A DNA stretch of 12,468 nt, taken from the NCBI GenBank assembly GCA_017612495.1, contig JAGAFQ010000085.1, positions 1-12,468 on the forward strand, read 5' to 3'. Below are positions 1-5,865 of this stretch, piece by piece (position 1 is the stretch's first letter; every line of letters begins with the position of its first letter). This DNA is from Clostridia bacterium (GTDB taxonomy: Bacteria; Bacillota; Clostridia; Oscillospirales; CAG-272). Position numbers and translations under genes: made by a program. Under the pieces are notes generated by a model. It did no database searches. It was given only the letters and a program-made list of their open reading frames with translations, and was not told where the DNA came from.

Positions 1-1
1 A

Positions 2-850
2 GAGGTAGCCGATGCGCTCTTTGAGGCTGTCGAAAAATGGGCGATATCCAAAGGGATGGATACCGTCTGCGGGCCTCTCGGATTTTCCGACCTTGAACGC
101 GAGGGATTGCTCGTTGAGGGCTTTGACCGCCTTTCGACATTTGAGGAACAGTACAATGCCGAATATTACGGACGTCTCATCGAAAACTGCGGCTACGGTA
201 AAGAGGTAGATTGGTTGGAAAGTATGATCTATGCGCCCGACGAAGATGACGGAAGCCTTGACAAGATGGCCGATTTTATATTGAAACGTTATAATCTTCA
301 TATCGGCAGGGCAAAGAGCGTCAACGATTTTCTGAAAAAGTACGGCGACGGCTTCTTTGAACTTCTGGACGTCTGCTATAAAGATCTTTATGGCACCGTT
401 CCTTTCACCGACGGTATGAAAAAAATGATGTACGATAACTTTCGTTTGATCATCGATCTTAAACACGTGGCAGTCATACTCGATGAAAACGATAAGATCA
501 TCTGTCTCGGGATCTGTTTTCCCTCGATCGCCCGGGCGGTGCAAAGATCCAAGGGCAGGCTGACACCTGCCGGAATCATACGCATCTTGCACGCCATCAA
601 GCACCCGCGCATCATAGATCTCGGTCTTATCGGCGTCGATCCCTCTTATGCCAACCGCGGTGTCAGCACAGTCGTTTCCGCGGCATTGCTGCGTATGCTG
701 AAAGAAGACGGCGTGGAATATGCCGAGACCAATCTCAATCTTGAAACGAATTACAACATTCAAAATCAATGGAAGCGTTTCAAAGCGGTACAGCATAAGC
801 GCCGCCGCTCCTATGTAAAACTTCTGACGGAAGGTGAAAACAATGGTTAA
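2..850 (+). CDS. GNAT-like N-acyltransferase family protein, C-terminal part (5' end outside window)
   Basis: The reading frame is open from base 2 to a TAA at 848-850, so the N-terminus lies upstream; the first internal ATG (56) is not a likely start because conserved sequence precedes it. About 282 residues are visible. The first part carries a segment reading CGPLGFSDLEREGLLVEGFD, then a YNAEYYG stretch and a KEVDWLE stretch. From general knowledge this arrangement marks a family of roughly 370-residue Clostridia/Bacteroides proteins labelled GNAT acetyltransferases, with a degenerate N-terminal half and a C-terminal GNAT-like fold. The C-terminal half has a GNAT-like core with IDLGLIGVDPSYANRGVS followed by an amphipathic helix and an ETNLNLETN stretch. 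No signal peptide or membrane segment is visible in this part. The stop overlaps the plsX start by 8 bases, so the two are probably translationally coupled. The substrate is unknown; the partners suggest an acyl-transfer role, which is inference. Confidence 0.8.
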   Translation, partial: EVADALFEAVEKWAISKGMDTVCGPLGFSDLEREGLLVEGFDRLSTFEEQYNAEYYGRLIENCGYGKEVDWLESMIYAPDEDDGSLDKMADFILKRYNLHIGRAKSVNDFLKKYGDGFFELLDVCYKDLYGTVPFTDGMKKMMYDNFRLIIDLKHVAVILDENDKIICLGICFPSIARAVQRSKGRLTPAGIIRILHAIKHPRIIDLGLIGVDPSYANRGVSTVVSAALLRMLKEDGVEYAETNLNLETNYNIQNQWKRFKAVQHKRRRSYVKLLTEGENNG

Positions 851-1865
851 GATCGTTTTGGACTGTTTTGGCGGCGATAAAAGTCCGGGAGCCAATATCG
901 CCGGTGCACTGTCTGCACTTCAAAAGCACGACGACCTTGCGATGATACTGACCGGTGACGAAACGGTCATAAGGGAAGAACTTGCAAGATCCGGTGCTTC
1001 CGAGAGCGAACGGCTCTGCATCGTTCACGCGCCCGAGATCATCGGCTGCAATGAAAAGCCCACCGATGCCATTCGATTGAAAAAAGAAAGCTCAATGATG
1101 AAGGCGGTACAGCTTTTGAGAAAGGACGATACGGTTTCCGGAATGGTGAGTATCGGCTCTACCGGAGCGCTTGTCTGCGCGGCGGTGCTGCGTGTGGGCA
1201 GATTGCGCGGCGTTTGCCGTCCGGCATTCTGTCCCATCCTGCCGACTATGAACGGCGGTATCGTAGGTATCTGCGACAGCGGCGCAAACGTGGAATGTCA
1301 TCCCGAATACCTGCAGCAATTTGCCGTTATGGGCAGTCGTTATCTGGAAAACGTGTACGGCGTCGAAAATCCGCGAGTGGCGCTTTTGAACGTGGGTGCA
1401 GAGGCCGAAAAGGGCGATACGCTCCATATAGAAGCATATTCCGTTCTGGCATCGACCGACGGCATCCGCTTTGTCGGTAATATGGAAGGACGCGATCTGC
1501 TAAGCGGAGAATATGATTTAGTCGTTTGCGACGGCTTTTCCGGCAACGTCTTGGTGAAAACCACCGAAGGCACGGCGCTGGAACTGCTCAAAAAAATAAA
1601 GACAGATATTTATTCCTCCGGACTGTATAAATTCGGAGCACTCTTCATGAAAAAAATGTTCGAGCATGAAAAAGAGTTTATGAACTATCAGAACTACGGC
1701 GGCAGCGTGATGCTGGGAAGTGCCAAGACCATCGTAAAGGGACACGGAAGCAGCAACGCAAAGGCAGTCTCCGTTTGTATCGAACAGGCATATAAGATGG
1801 AAAAAAGCCGTCTTTGTGAAAAGATCGAAGAAGATCTTGAAAAAATAACGAACATTGAAATGTAA
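843..1865 (+). CDS. plsX: Phosphate acyltransferase PlsX (first copy, divergent)
   Basis: Predicted to convert acyl-ACP plus phosphate into acyl-phosphate, the donor used by PlsY for glycerol-3-phosphate acylation at the membrane. The protein is 340 residues, normal for PlsX. Family motifs run in order: a GGD loop at residues 10-12, SIGSTGALV (103-111), DSGANVE (145-151), PEYLQQFAVMGS (154-165), RVALLNVGAE (178-187), FVGNMEGRD (210-218), CDGFSGNV (229-236) and KGHGSSNAKAV (299-309). The usual N-terminal DAMGGD reads DCFGGD here, and there are 11 cysteines against 4 in the second copy. The ATG at 843 is preferred because GGAAGGTG at 829-836 is a good ribosome site 6-8 bases upstream; the in-frame GTG at 834 lies inside that site. 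It overlaps the end of the GNAT gene and its stop overlaps the acpP ribosome site, so the three genes look like one transcript. Confidence 0.93.
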   Translation: MVKIVLDCFGGDKSPGANIAGALSALQKHDDLAMILTGDETVIREELARSGASESERLCIVHAPEIIGCNEKPTDAIRLKKESSMMKAVQLLRKDDTVSGMVSIGSTGALVCAAVLRVGRLRGVCRPAFCPILPTMNGGIVGICDSGANVECHPEYLQQFAVMGSRYLENVYGVENPRVALLNVGAEAEKGDTLHIEAYSVLASTDGIRFVGNMEGRDLLSGEYDLVVCDGFSGNVLVKTTEGTALELLKKIKTDIYSSGLYKFGALFMKKMFEHEKEFMNYQNYGGSVMLGSAKTIVKGHGSSNAKAVSVCIEQAYKMEKSRLCEKIEEDLEKITNIEM

Positions 1866-1876
1866 GGAGAAATACT

Positions 1877-2101
1877 ATGTTTGAAGCTGTCAAAGAAGCG
1901 CTTGCCGCGCAGCTGCGCATATCCGCCGATGATATCACCCTCGATTCCGAGATCAAGGGCGATCTCGGTGCCGACTCACTGGATATACTTCAACTGCTTA
2001 TGACCATTGAAGATGAAATGGGTGTGACAATTCCCGATGAGGCACTTGCCGAGTTCATAACGGTACGCGATATAGTCGAATATCTGGAAGCGCATAAATA
2101 A
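1877..2101 (+). CDS. acpP: Acyl carrier protein
   Basis: A 74-residue acidic protein with the ACP signature GADSLDILQL; Ser34 of the DSL motif is the predicted 4'-phosphopantetheine attachment site. The second conserved helix region IEDEMGVTIPDE and a C-terminal helix (TVRDIVEYLE) fit a fatty-acid-type carrier. It holds acyl chains as thioesters and is the natural substrate carrier for PlsX, encoded 11 bases upstream. The ribosome site AAGGAG (1864-1869) overlaps the plsX stop codon. The gene is last in its transcript and is followed by a strong terminator. No fabD, fabG, fabF or rnc gene follows, unlike the common plsX-fab-acpP order. A specialised carrier, rather than the main fatty-acid ACP, is possible but cannot be decided from this window. 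Confidence 0.93.
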   Translation: MFEAVKEALAAQLRISADDITLDSEIKGDLGADSLDILQLLMTIEDEMGVTIPDEALAEFITVRDIVEYLEAHK

Positions 2102-2103
2102 TA

Positions 2104-2128
2104 AAAAGCCCCGCCGAGCGGGGCTTTT
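2104..2128. terminator. Bidirectional intrinsic terminator between acpP and metA
   Basis: An 11-bp perfect stem, AAAAGCCCCGC (2104-2114) with GCGGGGCTTTT (2118-2128), and a 3-base loop CGA. It has a T run on the plus strand and, read on the minus strand, ends in TTTTTAT. It begins 2 bases after the acpP stop and lies about 63 bases beyond the metA stop, so it can end transcripts from both converging genes. The remaining spacer (2129-2191) shows nothing recognisable. Confidence 0.9.
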
Positions 2129-2191
2129 GCTTGTGATGACGTTATTGATGCGAAAACAAAAAACGTTTGTGCCGAAAAAGATATGCGAGCA

Positions 2192-3112
2192 TTAATTTCC
2201 GATACCGTCGATGTTGTAGGGCGTTGCCTGATAAACAAAGTAGTTGAGCCAGTTTGAAAAGAGCAAATGCGCGTGACTGCGCCATTTGTTTTTCGGCCTT
2301 TTCGACGAGTTGTCATCGGGGAAATAATTCTTCGGCATTTTGATTTTCAGCCCCTTGCTGACGTCTCTGAAATATTCGTGTGCAAGAGTGTCAAAATCAT
2401 ATTCGGGATGACCGAAGACGAAGACCTGTCTTCCGCTTTTCGAAGCGACCAAAAACAGACCGGCTTCCTTTGAGGTCGCCAGAATATCGAGGTCTTCGAT
2501 TTTTTCAACGTCGGCTGCGCGCACTTCGGTGTGTCTTGAATGCGGCGCGAAAAAAGTCTCGTCAAAGCCGCGGAGCAGCGGATGATTCGGCAAAAGGGGA
2601 GAATGCTCGAAAATGCCGAACATCTTTTCAGCAAGCGGATATTTATTGACCCCGTAGTGATAGAAAAGACCGGCTTGAGCCGCCCAGCAGATGTGTAAAG
2701 TCGAAAATACGTTCGTTTTTGACCAGTCCATTATTTCGCAAAGCTCATCCCAATAGTCAACGTCGCAAAAGTCCATATCTTCAACGGGCGCACCGGTTAT
2801 TATAAGACCGTCGAATTTCTCGTTTTTGATATCGTCGAATTCTTTATAGAACGTCGACATGTGAAGCTCCGACACGTTTTTCGCCTTGTGGCTCGATGCG
2901 TGCAAAAGCGTGAGCTCGACTTGCAGCGATGAATTCGAGAGCAGACGTATGAGCTGCGTCTCGGTGGTTATCTTTGTGGGCATGAGATTAAGAACCGCAA
3001 TGCGCAAAGGACGAATATCCTGGTGCATAGCTCGGTTCTCGGTCATGACGAATATATTTTCATTTTCAAGCACTTCCTCTGCGGGAAGTCCGGTTGGGAT
3101 TTTGATAGGCAT
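2192..3112 (-). CDS. metA: Homoserine O-acetyltransferase (MetA family)
   Basis: Acylates the hydroxyl of L-homoserine in methionine biosynthesis; cytosolic, class I glutamine-amidotransferase-like fold. The protein is 306 residues, the usual MetA length. It starts [11 protein letters not shown], the typical N-terminus. The catalytic Cys142 sits in HICWAAQAG, and His235 and Glu237 in FGHPEYD complete the expected triad. Residue 111 is glutamate (TGAPVED, residues 106-112); in this family Glu111 goes with acetyl-CoA and Gly111 with succinyl-CoA, so acetyl-CoA is predicted. The start at 3112 is chosen because GGAG (minus strand, over 3121-3124) lies 8 bases upstream; a longer in-frame version from 3175 would run into rnpB. 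It follows rnpB on the same strand with no room for a normal promoter or a SAM/T-box leader. Confidence 0.95.
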   Translation of the reverse strand: MPIKIPTGLPAEEVLENENIFVMTENRAMHQDIRPLRIAVLNLMPTKITTETQLIRLLSNSSLQVELTLLHASSHKAKNVSELHMSTFYKEFDDIKNEKFDGLIITGAPVEDMDFCDVDYWDELCEIMDWSKTNVFSTLHICWAAQAGLFYHYGVNKYPLAEKMFGIFEHSPLLPNHPLLRGFDETFFAPHSRHTEVRAADVEKIEDLDILATSKEAGLFLVASKSGRQVFVFGHPEYDFDTLAHEYFRDVSKGLKIKMPKNYFPDDNSSKRPKNKWRSHAHLLFSNWLNYFVYQATPYNIDGIGN

Positions 3113-3139
3113 TTTGTTTTCTCCGTAAAATAAAAAATA
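3113..3139 (-). promoter_or_regulatory. rnpB-metA junction: U-rich tract and metA ribosome site
   Basis: Read on the minus strand, the mature RNase P RNA end is followed at once by TATTTTTTATTTTA (3139-3126), then CGGAG and the metA ATG. The U-rich tract after the P1 stem could act as a weak terminator for rnpB, and readthrough would give metA mRNA. No separate promoter fits in these 27 bases. Function as a terminator is inferred, since P1 is a long-range helix rather than a local hairpin. Confidence 0.4.
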
Positions 3140-3486
3140 GGACCGGAACTGTAAGCCGGGTTCTGTGATCGACAATCATCTATCTTGTTTTTGCGTTGCC
3201 GCAAAACTCTGTGCAACCCCAAACATCGCAAAGCGCTGCCGGGCAGACATTATGTTTCGGGGTTTTGCTTCGGATAGGGTTTACATTTGCAATATTGTTA
3301 CCAATATGCCGGTGAGCTCTTACCTCGCCTTTCCATCCTTACCGCTTGCGCGGCGGTTTATTTCTGTTGCACTTTCCCGGAAGTCACCTTCGGCGGACGT
3401 TATCCGTTATCCTGCCCTGTGAAGCCCGGACTTTCCTCACGATAATACCTTACGGCGCAATACCGCGCGATTGTCCGTTCCGGTCC
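3140..3486 (-). ncRNA. rnpB: RNase P RNA, type A
   Basis: Catalytic RNA of RNase P, which trims the 5' leader from tRNA precursors. On the minus strand the hallmark GAGGAAAGTCCGGGC occurs near the 5' end (plus 3438-3424) and the 3' hallmark ACAGAACCCGGCTTA near the other end (3166-3152). The P1 helix is explicit: GGACCGGAAC (3486-3477) pairs perfectly with GTTCCGGTCC (3149-3140), which sets the ends and a length near 347 nt. A P18-like hairpin with a GCAA tetraloop lies at 3206-3189. Internal blocks such as GTGCAACAGAAA, AAACCGCC and GTAAGAGCTCACCGG follow the E. coli-like A architecture, not the Bacillus B type. The exact ends are good to within a few bases. A consensus promoter lies just upstream at 3500-3527. 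Confidence 0.96.
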
Positions 3487-3499
3487 TACTTACAACAAT

Positions 3500-3527
3500 A
3501 TTATAACTGTTTTTGCAAAAATGTCAA
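3500..3527 (-). promoter_or_regulatory. rnpB promoter (sigma-A type)
   Basis: Minus-strand TTGACA (plus 3527-3522) and TATAAT (plus 3505-3500) with a 16-base spacer. The -10 box lies 13 bases before the mature RNase P RNA 5' end at 3486, so transcription probably starts around 3490-3494 with slight trimming. Confidence 0.85.
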
Positions 3528-3554
3528 TTTTTTTATAAAAAATCGCAAAAATGT
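3515..3554 (+). repeat. Direct repeat GCAAAAATGT x2 between divergent promoters
   Basis: The 10-mer GCAAAAATGT occurs at 3515-3524 and again at 3545-3554, exactly 30 bp apart, close to three helical turns. The first copy overlaps the rnpB -35 box; the second ends one base before the infC -35 box. It may be an operator pair, or chance in an AT-rich spacer. Confidence 0.5.
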
Positions 3555-3555
3555 G

Positions 3556-3584
3556 TTGACAAAGGCGTTTTGTGATGATATAAT
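3556..3584 (+). promoter_or_regulatory. infC operon promoter (sigma-A type, extended -10)
   Basis: TTGACA at 3556-3561 and TATAAT at 3579-3584 with a 17-base spacer, a full match to the consensus, plus TGA directly before the -10 box (extended -10). Transcription is expected to begin near 3589-3592, giving a leader of about 150 nt before infC. Confidence 0.92.
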
Positions 3585-3588
3585 AACA

Positions 3589-3741
3589 CGGTAAAAATGA
3601 AGCGGAACAACAGTTCTCACCGTATGTGCAAATATGCGTATCGGTTCATAACGATATACTGCTTTGGCGGTATCTTTATGAATGCGAAAGGGCTGTTCGA
3701 TGCTTTTTCGTATTTTTTATTTTTCTTGGAGGTGTACAGCT
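3589..3741 (+). promoter_or_regulatory. Structured infC leader (candidate L20-type attenuation leader)
   Basis: About 150 nt of non-coding leader. Visible pairings: CGGT (3589-3592) with ACCG (3619-3622) around a small GAAC/GTTC hairpin (3605-3616); TTCATAA (3645-3651) with TTATGAA (3676-3682), enclosing ATACTGC (3656-3662) paired with GCGGTAT (3667-3673); then the strong hairpin at 3681-3714 and a U tract. The 3645-3682 stem shares its last two bases with the terminator stem, so the two compete slightly or stack. In Bacillus the infC-rpmI-rplT leader is known to be terminated in response to L20; by position this leader is the likely counterpart. No T-box or SAM-I motif was seen. L20 control is inferred from position and structure, not from a sequence match. 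Confidence 0.6.
3681..3718 (+). terminator. Attenuator-like hairpin upstream of infC
   Basis: A 13-bp uninterrupted stem including G-U pairs: AATGCGAAAGGGC (3681-3693) with GCTTTTTCGTATT (3702-3714), an 8-base loop, then T-rich sequence through 3724. It sits between the promoter and the infC ribosome site (GGAGGTG, 3728-3734), so it would stop transcription before infC unless disrupted. Confidence 0.75.
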
Positions 3742-4263
3742 ATTAGCGCTAAAGAACTTCAAATCAATGACGAGATCAAAGCAAAAGAGGTCCGTCTTAT
3801 CGGTCCGGAAGGTGAACAACTCGGCATAGTTTCGATCGACGAGGCAAGAAATGTTGCCTACTCGAAGGATCTTGATCTTGTGCTTATCGCTCCCGGCGCA
3901 GAACCGCCCGTTTGCCGCGCAATGGATTACGGAAAATACCGTTTCGAGTGCGACAAGAGAGAACGTGAAGCGCGCAAGAAACAACAGGTCGTTGAACTCA
4001 AAGAGATTCAGCTTTCGTGCAACATCGACACACATGACTTTGAAACGAAGCTCCGCCATGCGCATCGATTTTTGGGTGACGGCAACAAAGTCAAGGTCGT
4101 TATCAAGTTCAAAGGACGCGAAATGGCGCACATGGGCATAGGCAAAGAAGTGCTCGAACGTTTCGAGGCAGGCTGCGAGGGCAAAGGTGCCGCGCTCAAA
4201 AAGCCGCAGCTCGACGGTCGTTATATGTCCATCGTTTTAGCACCGCCGAACGTAAAACAGTGA
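3742..4263 (+). CDS. infC: Translation initiation factor IF-3
   Basis: Binds the 30S subunit, blocks early joining of the 50S subunit and checks start codon and initiator tRNA pairing. The protein is 173 residues, the family norm. The N-terminal domain shows INDEIKAKEVRLIG, then APGAEPPVCRAMDYGKYRFE; a basic linker near residues 75-95 follows; the C-terminal domain contains DTHDFETKLRHAHRFLGDG and VVIKFKGREMAH. The start is an ATT codon at 3742, with GGAGGTG (3728-3734) 7 bases upstream and family sequence SAKELQINDEI right after it. Other in-frame starts upstream (from 3682) lie inside the attenuator. A rare start such as AUU is typical of infC and allows IF3 to repress its own translation. 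First gene of infC-rpmI-rplT. Confidence 0.96.
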   Translation: MSAKELQINDEIKAKEVRLIGPEGEQLGIVSIDEARNVAYSKDLDLVLIAPGAEPPVCRAMDYGKYRFECDKREREARKKQQVVELKEIQLSCNIDTHDFETKLRHAHRFLGDGNKVKVVIKFKGREMAHMGIGKEVLERFEAGCEGKGAALKKPQLDGRYMSIVLAPPNVKQ

Positions 4264-4323
4264 TCGCGAAACGATCATTATTTTGCAAGTGATCAATATG
4301 TAAATTTTTTCCGTATCACGGAA
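4261..4323 (+). other. Small hairpins in the infC-rpmI spacer
   Basis: TGATCG (4261-4266) pairs with CGATCA (4272-4277) across the infC stop, and TTCCGT (4309-4314) pairs with ACGGAA (4318-4323) about 20 bases before the rpmI ribosome site. In E. coli, L20 represses rpmI through RNA structure in this neighbourhood; whether these short stems do so is unknown. Neither has a following T run long enough to call a terminator. Confidence 0.35.
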
Positions 4324-4355
4324 TTCTAAATTATTTTTCAGAAGGAGAAAAAATC

Positions 4356-4553
4356 ATGGCAAAAATCAGAACACATAAAGCTACCGCTAAGAGATTCACT
4401 CTTACCAAAAGCGGCAAGGTGAAACTCAATCACTCTCATCACCGCCACAATCTCGGCATTAAGACCGCAAAGCGCAAGAGAGAACTTCGTCACGCATCAT
4501 ATCTGAGCGAATCAATGGCACCGGCAATCAAGAAATTGCTTCCTTACGCGTAA
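4356..4553 (+). CDS. rpmI: 50S ribosomal protein L35 (bL35)
   Basis: A 65-residue very basic protein starting MAKIRTHKATAKRF, with GKVKLNHSHHRHNLGIKTAKR and a C-terminal KKLLPYA, all typical of bL35. It is a component of the large ribosomal subunit. The ribosome site AAGGAG (4342-4347) is 8 bases before the ATG. It sits between infC and rplT in the classic order and is probably co-transcribed with them. The 92-base gap from infC is long for an operon joint and holds two small hairpins. Confidence 0.97.
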   Translation: MAKIRTHKATAKRFTLTKSGKVKLNHSHHRHNLGIKTAKRKRELRHASYLSESMAPAIKKLLPYA

Positions 4554-4602
4554 ACGCGAAGAAGCACAAAAGATAATATGATAATACAGGAGGCAATTTA
4601 AA

Positions 4603-4956
4603 ATGGCAAGAGTTAAAGGCGCTATGATGACGCGCAAGAGAAGAAATAAAGTACTTAAAGCAGCGAAGGGTTATTGGGGCGCAAAGAGCAAGCACTTCAA
4701 GATGGCTAAAGAAGCCGTAATGAAGAGCGGCAACTATGCTTTTATCGGCCGCAAGCTCAAAAAGAGAGATTTCCGTTCACTTTGGATCACAAGAATTTCC
4801 GCACAGTGCAAGGTCTGCGGCATCAACTATTCAACGTTTATGCACGGACTCAAAAAGGCGGGCATCGATCTCAACCGCAAGATGCTTTCTGAACTCGCTG
4901 TTTCAGATAAAGAAGCATTCGCATCTCTCGTCGAAAAGGCAAAAGCCGCATTATAA
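4603..4956 (+). CDS. rplT: 50S ribosomal protein L20 (bL20)
   Basis: A 117-residue basic protein starting [19 protein letters not shown], with [11 protein letters not shown], a [15 protein letters not shown] stretch and the C-terminal globular part [22 protein letters not shown]. It binds 23S rRNA early in 50S assembly and in related bacteria also represses its own operon. AGGAGG (4588-4593) is a near-perfect ribosome site 9 bases before the ATG. A Cys69-x2-Cys72 pair is present; one pair alone does not make a zinc site. It is the last gene before a strong terminator. Confidence 0.97.
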   Translation: MARVKGAMMTRKRRNKVLKAAKGYWGAKSKHFKMAKEAVMKSGNYAFIGRKLKKRDFRSLWITRISAQCKVCGINYSTFMHGLKKAGIDLNRKMLSELAVSDKEAFASLVEKAKAAL

Positions 4957-4963
4957 GACAATA

Positions 4964-4995
4964 AAAAACCAAAGCGCGCACGCGCTTTGGTTTTT
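4964..4995 (+). terminator. Intrinsic terminator after rplT
   Basis: AAAAACCAAAGCGCG (4964-4978) is complementary along 15 bases to CGCGCTTTGGTTTTT (4981-4995), with a 2-base gap so the innermost pairs probably open to a larger loop. A further T-rich stretch follows. It begins 8 bases after the rplT stop and closes the translation operon; trmH downstream needs readthrough or its own promoter, and no good promoter is visible at 4996-5030. Confidence 0.9.
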
Positions 4996-5042
4996 GCTTT
5001 TTTATATCACTGTTTTCAAAAAACGCGCAAACGGAGGTCAAT

Positions 5043-5846
5043 ATGGAATATATCACTTCAAAATCGAACCCGAAAATTGCGCTCGCAAAGAAATTGCAGG
5101 ATAAGAAATACCGCGATGCCGAAAGACTTTTCATCTTCGAGGGCATAAAACTTTTTTGCGAGGCAAAAGATAATAAAGTCGAGCTTGAATACATTTTTGC
5201 AAGCGAAAGCGGATATTCTGAATATAAGTCCGATCTTTGCGCTTATGACGATATTTTGTATGTGATACCCGATCCGCTTTACGGGGGCATTTCGTGCGAA
5301 AACGCACCGCAGGGAATACTGTGCGTGGCAAAATATATTGACAAATCGCATTTTTTCAATACAATTATATATGAAAATTTGCAAAACGGAAAATTCGAGC
5401 GTATTTTTTTGCTTGAAAACATTCAGGATCCGGGAAATTTGGGCACGATCATCAGGTGCGCCGCCGCATTCGGATATGACAAGATAGTTTTGTCAAAGGG
5501 CTGCGCCGATATATATCACCAAAGAACCATACGCGCCTCCATGGGTGCCGTGTTCAAAACGAACATTTCGGTCTGCGGCGATATGTGCGCGTATATCAAG
5601 TCGCTCAAAGAGGCAAAATACCGCGTGATATGTGCCGCGCTTTCAGACGATGCCGAAAAGCTCGGCTCTTTTGAGATAGAGAAAAACACCGTCTTCGTTG
5701 TCGGCAACGAGGGTAGCGGCATTACAAAAGAGGTAATGGCATCTTCCGACGGATGTGTCATTATCGAAATGTCGAATATGGAATCGCTCAACGCTTCCGT
5801 TGCGGCATCCATCTTAATGTGGGAAACATCAAAAATGAAAAAATAA
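5043..5846 (+). CDS. TrmH/SpoU-family RNA 2'-O-ribose methyltransferase
   Basis: Transfers a methyl group from S-adenosylmethionine to a ribose 2'-OH in rRNA or tRNA. The protein is 267 residues. The N-terminal part (about 1-100) resembles the SpoU substrate-binding domain, with RLFIFEGIKLFCEA. The C-terminal SPOUT knot has motif 1 NIQDPGNLGTIIRCA (126-140, conserved Asn126 and Arg138), motif 2 VVGNEGSGI (219-227) and motif 3 MESLNASVA (246-254). The ribosome site GGAGGT (5033-5038) is 4 bases before the ATG. A TrmH-family gene right after rplT is also seen in Bacillus, where ysgA lies near rplT and pheS. The exact target base is not determined; an rRNA substrate is the usual annotation for this subfamily. 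Confidence 0.92.
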   Translation: MEYITSKSNPKIALAKKLQDKKYRDAERLFIFEGIKLFCEAKDNKVELEYIFASESGYSEYKSDLCAYDDILYVIPDPLYGGISCENAPQGILCVAKYIDKSHFFNTIIYENLQNGKFERIFLLENIQDPGNLGTIIRCAAAFGYDKIVLSKGCADIYHQRTIRASMGAVFKTNISVCGDMCAYIKSLKEAKYRVICAALSDDAEKLGSFEIEKNTVFVVGNEGSGITKEVMASSDGCVIIEMSNMESLNASVAASILMWETSKMKK

Positions 5847-5865
5847 AGTGAGGGGGGGCAGGATT

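Noticed and set aside
834..842. GTG at 834 as start of the first plsX
   Set aside because: It lies within the GGAAGGTG ribosome site of the ATG at 843.
3113..3175. Longer metA start at 3175
   Set aside because: It would read through the rnpB 3' end; the family N-terminus MPIKIPTG and a ribosome site place the start at 3112.
3165..3594. Open frames of 80-85 codons across 3165-3594
   Set aside because: They overlap RNase P RNA and its promoter; the conserved RNA motifs and P1 pairing explain this stretch.
3589..3741. T-box or SAM riboswitch in the infC leader
   Set aside because: No T-box TGGNACCGCG-like sequence and no SAM-I core were found; the downstream genes are ribosomal, not amino-acid related.
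4807..4818. Cys69-x2-Cys72 in L20 as a zinc-binding site
   Set aside because: Only one CxxC pair is present and no other cysteine or histidine pair is placed to complete a zinc site.
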